From the NCBI GenBank assembly GCA_037176705.1, contig CM073885.1, forward strand, positions 165,468,290 to 165,532,289: DNA of 64,000 nt, read 5' to 3'. Positions 12,640-24,904 of this stretch are shown here, piece by piece (position 1 is the first letter of the stretch; each line of letters opens with the position of its first letter). A program made the position numbers and the translations under genes. The notes under the pieces are model-generated. The model was not told where the DNA came from. It worked only from the letters and a program-made list of their open reading frames with translations, and made no database searches. This DNA comes from Molossus alvarezi. Lineage: Eukaryota; Chordata; Mammalia; Chiroptera; Molossidae.

Positions 12640-14274
12640 GGGGTGGGGTTGGATGGTTTCTTTTTGCTTTGCTGTCTTCCATTCATACTTGGCAGAGCCC
12701 TTGTGTTCTGTCTCCATTTGCAACAGAACCTCTTTCCCAGGACATCCCAGGTTCTTTAAAGCACCGTTCCCCTTGGAAAACACCTCTTCTTGCTGTTTAA
12801 CGAACTCCTAGCCCACGTCCTACTCATCTGAAAAACTAGTCTTCGTGAGGAGGATCACACATAGTAATGAGTTCTAATGAGTTTTTAATGTATGACAATT
12901 CACAAGGAACATTATTTGTATTTTTTTTTAATGCTTTTAAGAAATGTTTGTTCCATCCTCACACCCGATCCTGTTGCCTTTAAGCAGAACCAAAGAGAAA
13001 CCTCCCCCACGCTGGTCTAGTGCAAGAACTGCAATCACTCTGAGCCTCTGCCCCTTGACCTCCCCAGTCTATGCCTGTGCCTACCCAGTTCTCAACTCCC
13101 CATCCTATTCCCACTGTACAGATTTGCCATTCCTGGTTTTCACCTCGGGGCTCTCTCTTGGCCATGGTTAGCAGTCACTGAGATTACCCTCACATCCCCA
13201 ACCTCCGGCTCCTGTTGCCCTGGACAACTCCTGCCCACCTCCCACCCCCTGGCTCTGGCTTCCCAGAGCTTCGCCCATCCCATCCACCCACCACCAGCCA
13301 AGCCAGCCCCAGTCCCTCTTGACAGGGGCTCAGAAAAATCAGTAGCAGATTCCAACTCTGAAGCAGGAACCACATTTTGGACGGAGACGGGCTTCTGAAG
13401 CCATCCCATGGGAACCATCATTCTTGCATTGTGTCAGACAACAGTTGTGTCCTAACAACTCTAGCACATGGATAACCAGGAGGAAGGACAATTAGCTGCG
13501 AGGCCTTAACTTCAGCATAGGGGTCTAGGGGATTTAGTCGCCTCTGCATCACAATGACTGCGTCAGGGTGCCCTCCTTCAGTCTGAGCCCGCATTTTCCT
13601 GGCACACGGGCCTTTCAGGCACTTTGTCCACAAGAGCTTCACAAGAATGGGTCTGTCATCAATGCTAAGTGCATATTAATATAGGAGAAGCTGAGATAAA
13701 GGCACACACAGTGGAAGCAATCTATTATGTAACACACCTCTTTTCTTACTTCCATTAAAAAATGAATGCATTTTTAATTCAAGAAATATAGTATTTAGAA
13801 TGACTATTTTTGTTACAGCTGTGGCTTCTTCCCTTAGGCGATGAACTTCCATCTAATTCAACTACTTATCTTTTTTCTTAACTCTTCTATTTCTTTCCCA
13901 GTAATGATATGTAGCTTCTCAACTTTGTCAATCTCTTTATTAGATACAATTGTATTTAATTTTGGAGTTTATAAGTCTTATCTCATTCTCTTTCTGTCTG
14001 AGCAATTCTAGATAAAAAAATGCAGACTGAATTTATTCCTTCAAAGTTCCTGTAACTTTTTGCTTAAGGTTCCTGAAATAAAACTTATGGGTCTTTAACA
14101 TCTTTTCCATCTATTTATTGCTGGCCTCTGGAAAAACAAAATAAAAGAAGACAAAGTCCATACTTATCCAGTGTCCACCACACTGAAACGTCTCACTTAA
14201 TCATCATCTGACACAGAAGTAATGACCATTTTGCCAAAATGGAGCACTATAATGGCACAGATTAATAAAAAGCA
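12640..14274. other. Unique DNA, no gene seen
   Basis: Pyrimidine-rich 12940-13330, then AT-rich. Frames here lack any recognisable domain. Confidence 0.5.
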
Positions 14275-14284
14275 AAATCAACCT

Positions 14285-14527
14285 TTTTTTTTTTTATCCT
14301 CACCTGAGGACATTTTTCCATTTTTTGTTCAGGTAGAGTGGGAGGGAGAGAGAGGAACAGAGAGAGAGAGAAAAACATTGACATGAAAAGGACACATCGA
14401 GTGGCTGCCACTGCACGACCAACCAGGGCCGGGGACAAACTGCAACTGACGTTCGTGCCCTTAGTGGGAACTGAACCCGGGTCTCTCTGGACCTCAGGCC
14501 GACGCTCTGAGCCAAACCGACCAGGGC
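14285..14527 (-). mobile_element. VES SINE, long subtype
   Basis: Complete except for a short deletion in the A-box region (GCTCTGAGCC). Duplication AAAATCAACC (14275-14284) / AGAATCAACC (14528-14537). Confidence 0.9.
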
Positions 14528-14644
14528 AGAATCAACCATTTTTGATGCAATGATTCAGCCATTCATAAATCTAGTCTATGAGTGACAGCTATGGAAGGAA
14601 TGCTTTAAGGATATCAAGATATACAAACTACATTACTTTAGTTT

Positions 14645-14745
14645 ACCAAGCTAATGATTCACCTTATAGTTTACCAAGTATTTTCACTTGATCCTTAAAA
14701 CAACCCTGTGAAGTGAGAATTCTTATCACCACTTTCATATAATAC
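14645..14745 (-). mobile_element. MIR SINE fragment (antisense)
   Basis: ACTTGATCCTTAAAACAACCCTGTGAAGTGAGAATTCTTATC matches the MIR core in reverse. Confidence 0.55.
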
Positions 14746-15314
14746 CTATAATTTATTACTGTTGATTTAATACATTTATTTGTCCAAGTCACTTATTCTA
14801 GTATGCTCCGTGCAATAATTATTTAGTCTCATGGAGAATCCCCTCCAATCCACGTCTTGTATCTTCATTTCTTTCCTTCCCAACTCACACCCTCACGATG
14901 CTTTTTAATTCTCCTGCTTCTCTCTCTCTTGCCCATGCCTGGCAAGCTCAGAGCCCCAAATCTATCCAACTCTCTGCCATCTGGGCCTCCCCCTGAACAG
15001 CCAAATCCTGCTGGAGAAAAACCGCATAACTCTGCTGAATGACTTCCCTTTCAGTTCAGCTCTACACATTTCAAATGGGCACTGGATGATACTTGGAAAT
15101 CTCATGTTTTATTAAGAAAAACTAGGTTTCCCTAATACATTCCATTCTCTTCTCTCAACACCATTACTTCATTTCTCCTCTACTCTGCCCCAGCCTTCCA
15201 CGCTCACCACCTGCACACCCACTTTCGGCTGTGGGCTTTCCCTCATACCTGGCTGAGAAAACAGGGCCCCCAGAGGGCAGCACCTTTACCTGCCTTCTTC
15301 TATACCTAACACCT
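14746..15314. other. Unique DNA
   Basis: C/T-rich; may include old L2 remnants, not certain. Confidence 0.4.
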
Positions 15315-15319
15315 GTCGC

Positions 15320-15688
15320 TCTGGAGGCCGGCAGACTGCTCAGGCTGCCAAACAAATACCACAAACTGGATGGCTTAAACAACAAGCATTTATTTTCTGG
15401 AGGTTAACAGAGAGCCATCGGGGCTGGTACCTGATAAGGTCTCTCGTCCTGAGTTCCTCACTGTGTCCTCAAGTGGCCCCTTGTCTGTGTGCACATGTGG
15501 AGGTCAGCTCTCTGGTGTCTCTTCCTCTTTTATAAGGATCTTTTATATGAAAACAAATCCTATCGGATTAGGCCTCATCCCAAGACTTCATTTAACCTTA
15601 ATTACTTTCATAAAGGCCCTGTCTCTAACAGTCACATTGGGGTTAAGGCTTCAGCTCCTGAATTTTGGTGAAGACACAAATCCTTAAT
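15320..15688 (-). mobile_element. MaLR-type LTR (antisense)
   Basis: AATACCACAAACTGGATGGCTTAAACAACA, CACTGTGTCCTCAAGTGGCC, TCTCTTCCTCTTTTATAAGGATC and CCTTAATTACTTTCATAAAGGCCCTGTCTC follow the order of this LTR group in reverse. Nearly complete. Confidence 0.6.
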
Positions 15689-15756
15689 AGTGCCCATCTT
15701 TTCCATCTTACCAAGTGTAAGAAGAAATGTCCCTGCTCCAATCAGACAAGAGACCC

Positions 15757-15985
15757 GCCCGGCCGGTGTGGTTCAGTGATTGAGCATCGATCCATGCACC
15801 AAGAGGTCACCGGTTTGATTCCTGATCAGGGCACATGCCCAGGTTGTGGGCCCAATCCCCAGTGGGGAGGCGGGGTGTGCAGGAGGCGGCCAGTCGATAT
15901 TTCTCTTTCTCTCTTCCTTTCCCTTTCTCTCTCTCTTTCTCAAAGCAATACAGAAAAAAAAAATGTTTTAAATAATAATTAAAAA
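15757..15985 (+). mobile_element. VES SINE, short subtype
   Basis: Flanked by AGACAAGAGACCC (15744-15756) and AGACAGTAGACCC (15986-15998). Confidence 0.9.
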
Positions 15986-16343
15986 AGACAGTAGACCCAA
16001 CCTGCTCCAGATCCCAGCCCTTATTACCCTCTTCAGAACATCACTGACCTACTCATCCCTTCGTTCTTTTGCATAGCCAGTCTGTCTCCTCTGATCACTC
16101 TAAAAAGCATTCACACATGCGCCGTTGACTCCAAAATCTTTCTCCACGTCCCAACTCGTTTTTCCACCTCCCTTTGAAACAACAGTTCTCTAAAGAATTT
16201 TCTAAAATCACTGCTTTCCCTTCCTCAACAATTTATTCACTCGTCAGACCACTCAAATCCGGCTGAAACTGCCCCCAACTCCTCCACACCCGCCGTGCTC
16301 CACCGTCAATGGGCACTTCTCTCTTCTCACCTGGCTCAATTTT

Positions 16344-16429
16344 TTTTTAATCCTCATCCGAGGACATTTTTCTATTTTTTGTTCAGATAGAGTAGGAGGG
16401 AAAGAGAGGAAGAGAAAGAGAGAGAGAGA

Positions 16430-16481
<52 letters not shown>

Positions 16482-16641
16482 TCGACGTGAAAGGAACACA
16501 CATGGAGCAGCTGCCACCCACACAACCCAACCAGGGCCGGGGACAAACTGCAACCTAACTACATGCCCTTAGTGGGAACCGAACCCGGGTCTCTCTGGAC
16601 CACAGGTCGACGCTCTAACCACTGAGCCAAACCAGCCAGGG
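16344..16641 (-). mobile_element. VES SINE with expanded GA tract
   Basis: Perfect 18-bp duplication CTCACCTGGCTCAATTTT at 16326-16343 and 16642-16659. The CT-rich body has grown to an ~80-bp GA tract (16396-16477), so the copy is longer than its siblings. Confidence 0.95.
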
Positions 16642-17308
16642 CTCACCTGGCTCAATTTTACAGCAACATTTGCCCCAGGTAACCACTCTGTTCCCTAAAA
16701 CCTTTCCTCTTCTTGAATCCATGACATCACGCTGTCCGGGTTCCTTCAGCTGGCTTGACTCCTCTTTCAAACCTGTAAATGTCGGAATGCCCTAGAACTT
16801 GTCCCTGGATCATTCTCTCTTCTCCAGCTATTTCTAATGCTAAGTGATCTCATCCTACTTCCTGACTGATACTGTCTCTCTGGTGGTGTCACCCAAATTT
16901 AGATGTGTGGCTCCGACCGCTCCCTGAGCTCCAGACTAATTTATACAGTGCAAGTGCCTGACAGTCCCCTCGCATGTCTGTCAAAGGAAGCACATCTGAA
17001 ATATAGCCCTTGACTTCCTTCTCCCTTCCCCAGTCTGCCCATCTCAGTGGATGGCAATGAACTGCTCAAGCCAACAGTGCATCATCCTTGATTTCTCCCC
17101 TAATTTTATCTCTGTATCTCTGCTTCTATCCCTCCGGTCCAAGGCTCATCATCTATTGCCTGGATGGGCCTCCTAACTCGGCTTTCTGCTTCCATTCCCG
17201 TCCCCCTGCCATCCACTCTCTATGCTGAACCAGAGGAGCCTTCGGAAGCCTGAACTCCTTTTGTCACTCCTCTGCTCTCCTTTGCTCAAACCCTTGCAGC
17301 GATTTCAC

Positions 17309-17549
17309 CCCAGCCGGTTTGGCTCAGCGGTTAGAGCGTTGGCCTGCGGTCCGGAGAGACCCGGGTTCGGTTCCCGCTAAGGGTACGTACCTTGGTTGCA
17401 GTTTGTCCCTGGCCCTGGTTGGTCGTGCGGGTGGCAGCCACTCGATGTGTCCCTTCACGTCGATGTTTCTCACTCTCTCTCTCCCTCCCACTCTATCTGA
17501 ACAAAAAATGGAAAAATGTCCTCAGGTGAGGATAAAAAAAAACCACTTC
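17309..17549 (+). mobile_element. VES SINE, long subtype
   Basis: Perfect 13-bp duplication GCAGCGATTTCAC at 17296-17308 and 17550-17562, inside L2. Confidence 0.95.
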
Positions 17550-18082
17550 GCAGCGATTTCACTTATTATTAGAATGAAATACATATCCTCACCAAGTCTT
17601 GTGTCCCACAACATTACCTGACTTACTAGATCTTTCTTAGTATTTTTCTTTCTCTGCTCCATTCCTTTTTATTATTGAATTTATTGGGGTGACATTGGTT
17701 AATAAAATTATATAGGTTTTCAAGCTGCACAATTCTATAATACATCATCTGTATACTTTATTGTATATTCACGATCCCATCACCATTTATGTCCCCTTTA
17801 CTCTCTTCATAATTTTCACCCAGCTGCCCAACACCCCTCCCTTCTGATGGCTGTCAGTCTGTTCTCTGTATCTATGACCCTTTTTCTGTTTTGTTTGTTA
17901 GTTTATTTTGTTCATTAAATTCGTATATAAATGAAATCATATGGTATTTGTTTTTCTCTGACTGGCTTATTTCACTTAGCATAATACTCTCCAGGTCCAG
18001 CCATGCTTTTGCAAATGGTAAGATCTCCTCCTTTTTAATGACTGAGTAGTATTCCACTCTGTATGTGCACCATGGCTTTTTT

Positions 18083-18339
18083 TTTTCTAATCCTCACCCG
18101 AGGACATTTTCTCATTTTTTGTTCAGATAGAGTGGGAGGGAGAGAGAAGGGGGGATAGAGAGAGAGAGAGAGAGAGAGACATTGACGTGAAAGGGACACA
18201 TGGGGTGGTTGCCACCCGCACGACCAATCAGGGCCGGGAACAAACTGCAACCGAGGTACATGCCCATAGCGGGAACCGAACCCGGGTCCCTCTGGACTAC
18301 AGGCCGACTCTCTAACTGCTGAGCCAAACTGACCAGGGT
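18083..18339 (-). mobile_element. VES SINE inside L1
   Basis: Perfect duplication CACCATGGCTTTTTT at 18068-18082 and 18340-18354, interrupting the L1 sequence. Confidence 0.95.
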
Positions 18340-18847
18340 CACCATGGCTTTTTTATCCACTCATCTACTGATGGTCACTTGGGATGCTTCCAAATTTTGA
18401 CTATTGTAAATAACGCTGCAATGAACATAGGGGTGCATATATTCTTTCAAATTAGTGTGTTGTGTTTCTTCATATATATTCTCAGAAGAGGAATTACTGG
18501 GTCATAAGGCAGTTTCATTTATAAGTTTTTGAGGTAACTCCATATTGTTTTCCACAGAGGCTGCAGCAGTCTGCATTCCCACCCATAGTACATGCGGGTT
18601 CCCTTTTCTGCACATCCTCACCAGTGCTCATTGCTTATTGATTTATTGATGATAGTCATTCTGACAGGTGTGAGGTGAAATTGCATTGTGGTTTTATTTT
18701 GCATTTTTCTGATGATTAGTGATGTTGAGCATCTTTTCATGCATCTATTGGCCATCTATGTCCTCTTTGGAGAAGTGTCTATTTAGGTCTTTTGCTCATT
18801 TTTAAATTGGATTGTTTGGGTTTTTTTGGTGTTGAGTTTCATAAGTC

Positions 18848-18880
<33 letters not shown>

Positions 18881-19220
18881 TTTGGATATTAACCCCTTAT
18901 GAGATGTATCATTGGTGAATATGTCCTTCTATTTAGTGATTTGTCTTTTCATTTTGTTGGTTTCCTTTGCTGTGCAAAAACTTTATAGTTTGTAGTTTTT
19001 TTTTGTTTCCCTTGCCTGAGGCAATATATCAGAAAAATATTGCTACAAGAAATGTTTGAGATTTTACTGCCTAAATTTTCTTCTAGGACTTCTATGGTTT
19101 CGAATCTTACAGTTAAGTCTTTATCCCATTTTGAATGTGTTCTTGTGTGTGGTGTAAGATGATGGTCCAGTTTCATTTTTATTTTTTTGCATGTACCTGT
19201 CTAATTTTCCCAACACCATT

Positions 19221-19437
19221 TTTTTTGTTAATCCTCACCTAAGGATATATTTTTTCATTAATCTTTAGATAGAGTTGAAGGGAGGGAAGAGTGGAGAGAG
19301 AGAGAGAAACATTGATGTGAGAGAGACACATCAATTGGTTGCCTTCTTCATTACCCTGGCCAGGGCTGGGGATCAAACCTGCAACCCTTTGGTCTGTGGG
19401 GCAGCACTGTAACCACTGAGCCAAACTGAACATGGAC
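19221..19437 (-). mobile_element. VES SINE inside L1, older copy
   Basis: Flanks CCAACACCATTTT and CTAACACCACTT. More mutated than the copy at 18083 (head ends CCAAACTGAACATGG). Confidence 0.88.
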
Positions 19438-19597
19438 TAACACCACTTATTAAAGAAACTGTCTTTACTCCATTGTATGCTCTCGCCTCCTTTGTCAAAT
19501 ATCAATTGACCAGAAAGGCACGGGTTGATTTCTGTGCTCCCCATTCTGTTCCACTGATCTAAATGCCTGTCCTTATGCCATTTCTGCTCCATTCTTT

Positions 19598-20168
19598 CTG
19601 CTTCTCACACATGCCGAGCTCACGGTCTATCTAATCCCTGCTCCCTCTGCCCTAAACGTTCTTTCTTGTCCTTGCCAGTTCGGTCCAGTGGTTTGAGCAT
19701 TTGAGCATCAGCCCTCAGACCCAATGAGTCGTGGGTCCGATTCCAGTCAAGAGCATGTACTTTGGTTGCGGTTTGTCCCCAGCCCTGTCAGGGTCATGCG
19801 GGAGGCAGCCAGTCAATATGTCTCTCTCACATCGATGTCTCTCTCTCTCTCTCTCTCTCTCTCCCCTCCCCCTTTCCCTCCCACTCTATCTGAAGATAAA
19901 TGGAAAAAATATCCCCAGGTGAGGATTAAAAAAAACAAACATTCTTTCTCATCCTCCAGGTGTTAACTCAAGTGCCAAAGCGACACTTTCCCTCACCTCC
20001 ATTGAACTAAAGCTGACCCGCGCCAGGCACCAGCACCGTCTCTCTATTTCTCTCAAACTGCTTGTCATGACTTATCTGCCCGAGAGGGCAGAGCTTTGGC
20101 CCGCCGTGCTCCCTGTGTACCTCCAGCACCAAGCACATATCTGGCACACGATGGAAGCTCCCTGACAG
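19598..20168 (+). mobile_element. L2 LINE fragment (sense), split by VES
   Basis: CTCCCTCTGCCCTAAACGTTCTTTCTTG upstream, then AACTGCTTGTCATGACTTATCTGCCCGAGAGGGCAGAGC and CACCAAGCACATATCTGGCACACGATGGAAGC downstream match the 3' end of L2. It may be the same L2 as 16000-17650, split by the L1. Confidence 0.5.
19672..19936 (+). mobile_element. VES SINE, long subtype
   Basis: Duplication AAACGTTCTTTCTTGTCC / AAACATTCTTTCTCATCC with three changes marks an old insertion. CT run at 19837-19862. Confidence 0.9.
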
Positions 20169-20169
20169 C

Positions 20170-20705
20170 ACGAAATTAATCAGACCCCCTCCCTCCTCCA
20201 GGCTGAGAGAAGAAGCCCATCCTTGCCCCGCGGATCTCCACTTGTGCCCACCCCGTGTATCTCTCAAGGACAGGGTGTCAGCCAGACCGGCCCTGGTGCT
20301 TCATACATCAGCCAGAGAACTGGCAGAGCATGAACAGGAGAAGATAAACCCTAAAAAGCTTGGAAAGGAAAATACTTGGAGAAATCAGTTGTTGGTCAAA
20401 AATAATAAAGAATAAAGATCCGGGTGCGGAGACGGGGAAGGAAGAGCACCCACCTGGTCTCGGTGGAAGAGAGAGCTGTTTCAGCATTTGTAACGTTTGA
20501 GTCTCCTTGAGGGGAAGGGAGAGAAACAACACAGAAGAGGAAATGGGAAATGAACAGCATCGCCGAAGATTCTGAATTGGATTCTTTTTTACGCTTTTTA
20601 AGAGAAAGGAAAATAAGGATAGAAATATTTTTCCCCGCATATCAAGTTGTGCTTCCTTAAACGTCAGCTTGGGGTTGAACTACACGGGCCCAGGATTCCA
20701 ATAGA
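20170..20705. other. Unique DNA
   Basis: Nothing recognised. Confidence 0.5.
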
Positions 20706-20709
20706 GTTA

Positions 20710-20860
20710 CGTATAGATGAAGAAACTGAAGTTCTGAGAGATCACGTGACATAACCATAGTCATTCTCTTCATGGTGGCGAAGTGAGGAGTCACACCCCA
20801 GGCTTCCGCCTATACAGCGTCGGCTTCTATCCCTACACCACCTGCTTCCCTCCAGACAAG
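20710..20860 (-). mobile_element. MIR SINE (antisense)
   Basis: AGATGAAGAAACTGAAGTTCTGAGAGATCACGTGAC, GTGAGGAGTCACACCCCAGGC and CTATCCCTACACCACCTGCTTCCC follow MIR in reverse. Confidence 0.65.
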
Positions 20861-20864
20861 ACAT

Positions 20865-23805
20865 GAGGTTAGTTGGAAGTGTCTTGTTTCTAATAAACAA
20901 CACGGCCTCCACTTACCATGTTCCCTTCTAATTACTCTCAGCACTTTCAGTCAAACTCACCAGTTTATGGGTCTCCAGAACATATCTTTATCTTCCCTCC
21001 AACTATCGAAATAACACGAGTTCTATTTTTAGTCTGCGATCACCTCTCCTCTTCCCCGTCATTCTCATGAGATTAGCAGGAGGGGGTATCCGAGCCCATG
21101 TGTAAAGAACACAGCTCCCGGCAGATCATTTGTCTCTATCTGGAGAACTGAATTTACTCCAGGTGACATGGTGAGCTCAGACGAGCTCTTCACCTGTTGT
21201 GGGTTTCCATGCCCGCCCTGCTGTGCCAGATGTTTCCTATCTGCAGATCACTGCTCTTGAAAGAGAAGTTGGAAGCCAAAGAGGAATGGAGCAGTTCTGA
21301 CTCCCTCACCTGCAGAGAGCGAGATCTAATCTGCCCCAGGCACAGAGCATAGCCCTTTCTTGTTTTTTGCTTGGAAAAGACTGCTGAAAAAACAGCAGAG
21401 CTTCGTTGTTTTCTTAAAGCCTTTTTCATAACCTTCTTACATCTGCATGCCACTCTTTTGCATACAGCTTTGTTAGCCATCTTCACTTGACCTTTTCTGA
21501 AGCTGAGATCACCCAGTTGTGCTACTGGATAAGATGCTTCCAAATTTTTCCATTTGCATTTATATCATCAGAATTTTATGTTTAAAGTGTTTGTCCACCT
21601 GGCAAGGCTTAAATAGACACAGATGTTTTCCAAGCAGATAAGAATGAGGTTTTAAAATGATAACTATGATATGGTTACTTTTTTAAAAAATTATAATCTC
21701 AAAGACTAAGGAGTGTGAAACGCTTTGTAGATGAGATGGTGCCCTTTTCTCTTACGGTGAAAGTCATGTAACACTTGTAGCTCTTGTGATCACCCTCAAA
21801 ACTCTCTCTGAGGCTCATCCTGGAAACATACTGACAAAACCTCTTGGAGTCTAATTAGATTTTCAAATATGGAAGAGTCATTTCCCAAGGAACTCAACTT
21901 CCAACAATCCCTAGTACAACTGAAATTGTATAGTATGTAGTTTAATTCATCTGTGGTTTTAGCGTGTAAAAAAATCATGTGTATAAATTGTGTATAGATC
22001 ATTTCTATGTTAAATCTATTTACATAAAGTAAGAACATGTAGAGGAGCAAAATCTATCACCCCAAAATGTGTCTCTTTGGCAATGAGGATTATTTTAGTT
22101 TAGTTTTTCTTAAGAAACAGAAGACTCGGGAAGTTTTTAATTTTACCCCCCTCTTAATTATCTAAAAAAATTTAGTAAGGGAACCTATACCAGGAAGAGA
22201 GATATTACCAAGGATAACTCATTTTTACATCAGAAAGATTTTTCTGCATGGTATGGCCTGTATTGCACAATGTCTACCAAATATTTGCTCTGCCCATCCC
22301 CCTATGAACTGTCCTCCTTCCCTATTGAAATTCCAGACCCAGACCCCTTCTGCTTAGCTCAGGATGGCATAGAAAACTCAGAAGCCGGACTGTTCAGGGG
22401 CCGCTTGTGTCTCTGCAGTTCCCTTACCTACGAAACTAAATTTGGTTGTCTCTTGTTCATCTGTCTTATGTCAACTTAATTATTAGGCCAAAGAACCTAG
22501 AAAGGTATACAGAAAAATTTTTCTCCCCAACAAGCACCTAAGACTACTATTAAGTCCCTCGTTTCACTTTTAATCAAGAGAACACAATCTTTATACCGAC
22601 AGGAGCGAGCAGTTTTCAAATTACGCCACACGAGGGGAAACTTGGTACTTAAAAACCAAGCAAGTCTAAAAACAAGAAAAAATTTTAGGACAGAGCTGAC
22701 ATTTGAAAGGGTTTACTATTTTAAAACTTCTATAGAATATGATTTTTAATCTCCAAAATATTGAACTGATGCTCTAAATTCTCCCTAAAACAAGTCCCCA
22801 CAAGTAGAATTGTTTTATGGGCAGAATGTAACCAGTCAGGGGCAATTACTGTGAATCAGAAAGACAATTTAAATGTCTCTATCTGTCTTCCACAGTACTG
22901 ATCTTCTATTTACCAAGTGGCAGCCCACAGCTACTTTCATCATTAACAACGGATAACGTACTACTCCGTGGCAAACAGAACCTTAAATAGCTCTGCTTTT
23001 CCCTTACCACCATCCCAGGACTGAACAAGGAAAATACATTGACCTCGTTATGGCCTGAGACACATTGATTAATCAGGTAATACACATTCTAAACACTTAG
23101 TGAAATGGACTGTAAGAAAACTATTTGGCTGACTCTCGGGGGAACCATTTATCTTCTCCTACTTTAATGACAGTGCTGTATCTATGTCTTTACAGTCAGT
23201 AGTACTTAAAAATTATCTGAAATGCCAGGGTTTGATGGATTCAACACCATTTGAAGTCCACTAAATTTGGCTACAGTTTTCAATAACCACCACCAAAAAA
23301 AGTAGTATTTGGCATGCTAAGAGATAGAAAAGGGAATGATAGAAAATATAGAAATTGTTTAACAATATGGACTAGACAGAATGATGGACAGTCGTAATTT
23401 CCCTTTGAATAGAGCCGACTGGAAAATGATAAAAATCCCTTTCAACGCGACAGGAAATAAATGTACATGGGAGCAATTCTTAATAAAACACTGTGGCCAT
23501 TCATTTGGCAGTGCCAGAGACAACGAGACTCGGAGAGTGTTTGGTAACAAAAATATGTGCCTGATACATCATGCAGCCAAATCAGCAAGTAATTAGATGG
23601 AAATATTGAAACTACACCAGAAGCAGCAGCCATCCCACAAATTCCAACCAGATGAAACAAAAAAGCAGAAGCCTGTGAAAGTGACAGTATTTACAACTGC
23701 TCATTTCTGTTTTCTAAATCCTAATAATCTTCTCAGGGGAACCGTCTCAAACCCTCCATGGTGGCCTCCCCCTTGTCATATGTTTCCATAGCACCCTATT
23801 TTATT
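20865..23805. other. Unique DNA, no gene seen
   Basis: The longest repeat-poor stretch. A 117-codon minus-strand frame at 21190-21543 is Lys/Arg-rich but matches nothing I know and lacks splice context. Confidence 0.5.
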
Positions 23806-23809
23806 TTCC

Positions 23810-23960
23810 TTCACGTAACTTTGTATTGCTGGGGCCCTTTGATTAAGGTTTCACTCCCCCAACTGGACTGTCAGCTCCATGAGGACAGAGACCCCAAGAC
23901 TGTCTGGCTCCCTGCATGCCTAGTGCAGTGTGTGGTACATTACAGGTATTCTAAATATAC
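23810..23960 (+). mobile_element. L2 LINE 3' end (sense)
   Basis: GACTGTCAGCTCCATGAGGACAGAGACC, CTAGTGCAGTGTGTGGTACATTACAGG match the L2 3' end. Confidence 0.5.
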
Positions 23961-23963
23961 CAT

Positions 23964-24187
23964 TTATTTATTTATTTATTTATTTATTTATTCCTTTATT
24001 GATTTTAGAGAAAGAACGTGAGAGGGAGAGAGAGATAGAAACATCAATGAGAGAGAGTATGGACACCTCCTGCATGCCCACACTGTGGATCAGGCCCACA
24101 ACCTGGGCCTGTGCCCTGACTGGGAATCGAACCAGTGACCTCTTGGTGCACGGGTCAATGCTCAACCACTGAGCCACACCGACCGGA
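23964..24187 (-). mobile_element. VES SINE, short subtype, (TTTA)n tail
   Basis: Seven TTTA units lead into TTGATTTTAGAGAAAG. Duplication CTAAATATAC at 23951-23960 and 24188-24197. Confidence 0.92.
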
Positions 24188-24197
24188 CTAAATATAC

Positions 24198-24634
24198 TGT
24201 TTAAATGAATGAATAATCTTCTGGATACATCAAAGTTTTTCTCTCCATTTTCTAGTCTCTTTTCGGTTGTTACTTGCATTGTTCTCTAGATACTCCTACT
24301 TTCTCTTCTGCTGAGAATACAATAGCAGACAGCATCCCTAGAACAATGTGACATTTAACAAGAAAGAGACGCCTTCCGCCCACTCCCTCATACTACAGAC
24401 ACCAAATAGGCCACCTGCTCAGGAGCATCCGGGCCCCATCTTGGATCCTGAAATACATAAGCAACAATCTTAAAAGGGATCTTACATCTTTGTCTGCAAT
24501 TATCTTCAGAACAACACAACATATATTCTACTAGGCCCGTTAGAGATAAGTAAAGTAATGCAGAAATCGCAGGTATTGATTGAGCACCTCCTCCTCTGTG
24601 CCAATAAGGACAAGATTTTCTAAAACTGACCATT
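24198..24634. other. Unique DNA
   Basis: Nothing recognised. Confidence 0.5.
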
Positions 24635-24649
24635 TTATTGGATTCTTTT

Positions 24650-24890
24650 TTAATCCTCACCTGAGGACATTTTTGCATTTAATTTCAGATACAGTGGGAG
24701 GGAGAGAGAGGAAGATAAAGAGAGAAACATTGATGTGAGAGAGACACATGGAGTGGTTGCCACCCAGACGACCCCATCCGGGGTCAGGGACAAACTGCAA
24801 CGGAGGTACGTGCCCTTAGTGGGAACCGAACTCAGGACTCTCTGGTCCATGGACCGACACTCTAACCACTGAGCCAAACCTGCCAGGGCT
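24650..24890 (-). mobile_element. VES SINE, long subtype
   Basis: Flanks TTATTGGATTCTTTT and TCATTGGATTCTTTT. Confidence 0.92.
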
Positions 24891-24904
24891 CATTGGATTC
24901 TTTT

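Larger units (their letters stand above)
16000..17650 (+). mobile_element. L2 LINE fragment (sense), split by two VES
   Basis: CTTGATTTCTCCCC, CATCATCTATTGCCTGGATGGGCCTCCTAACTCGGC, CTTTGCTCAAACCCTTGCAGCGATTTCAC and the resumed TTATTAGAATGAAAT follow the L2 ORF2/3' order. Interrupted at 16344-16641 and 17309-17549. No open frame survives. Confidence 0.65.
17668..19582 (-). mobile_element. L1 LINE 3' part (antisense)
   Basis: Starts at the antisense tail with GAATTTATTGGGGTGACATTGGTTAATAAAATTATA, then ORF2 in reverse; the minus frames at 17872-18057 and 18949-19176 read as ORF2p C-terminal segments. Target duplication TCTGCTCCATTCCTTT / TCTGCTCCATTCTTT at 17653-17668 and 19583-19597. Frame broken by stops and by VES at 18083 and 19221. 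A poly(T) run lies at 18849-18874. Confidence 0.9.

Noticed and set aside
17309..17400. tRNA genes at VES heads
   Set aside because: A and B boxes are SINE promoter relics; no tRNA cloverleaf with anticodon arm.
21190..21543. 117-codon minus frame, Lys/Arg-rich
   Set aside because: No family resemblance and no supporting promoter or splice sites; could be chance. Kept only as a note.
23963..23991. CRISPR-like or tandem arrays
   Set aside because: TTTA, AAAT, GA, CA and ATTC runs are SINE/LINE tails and microsatellites with no spacers.
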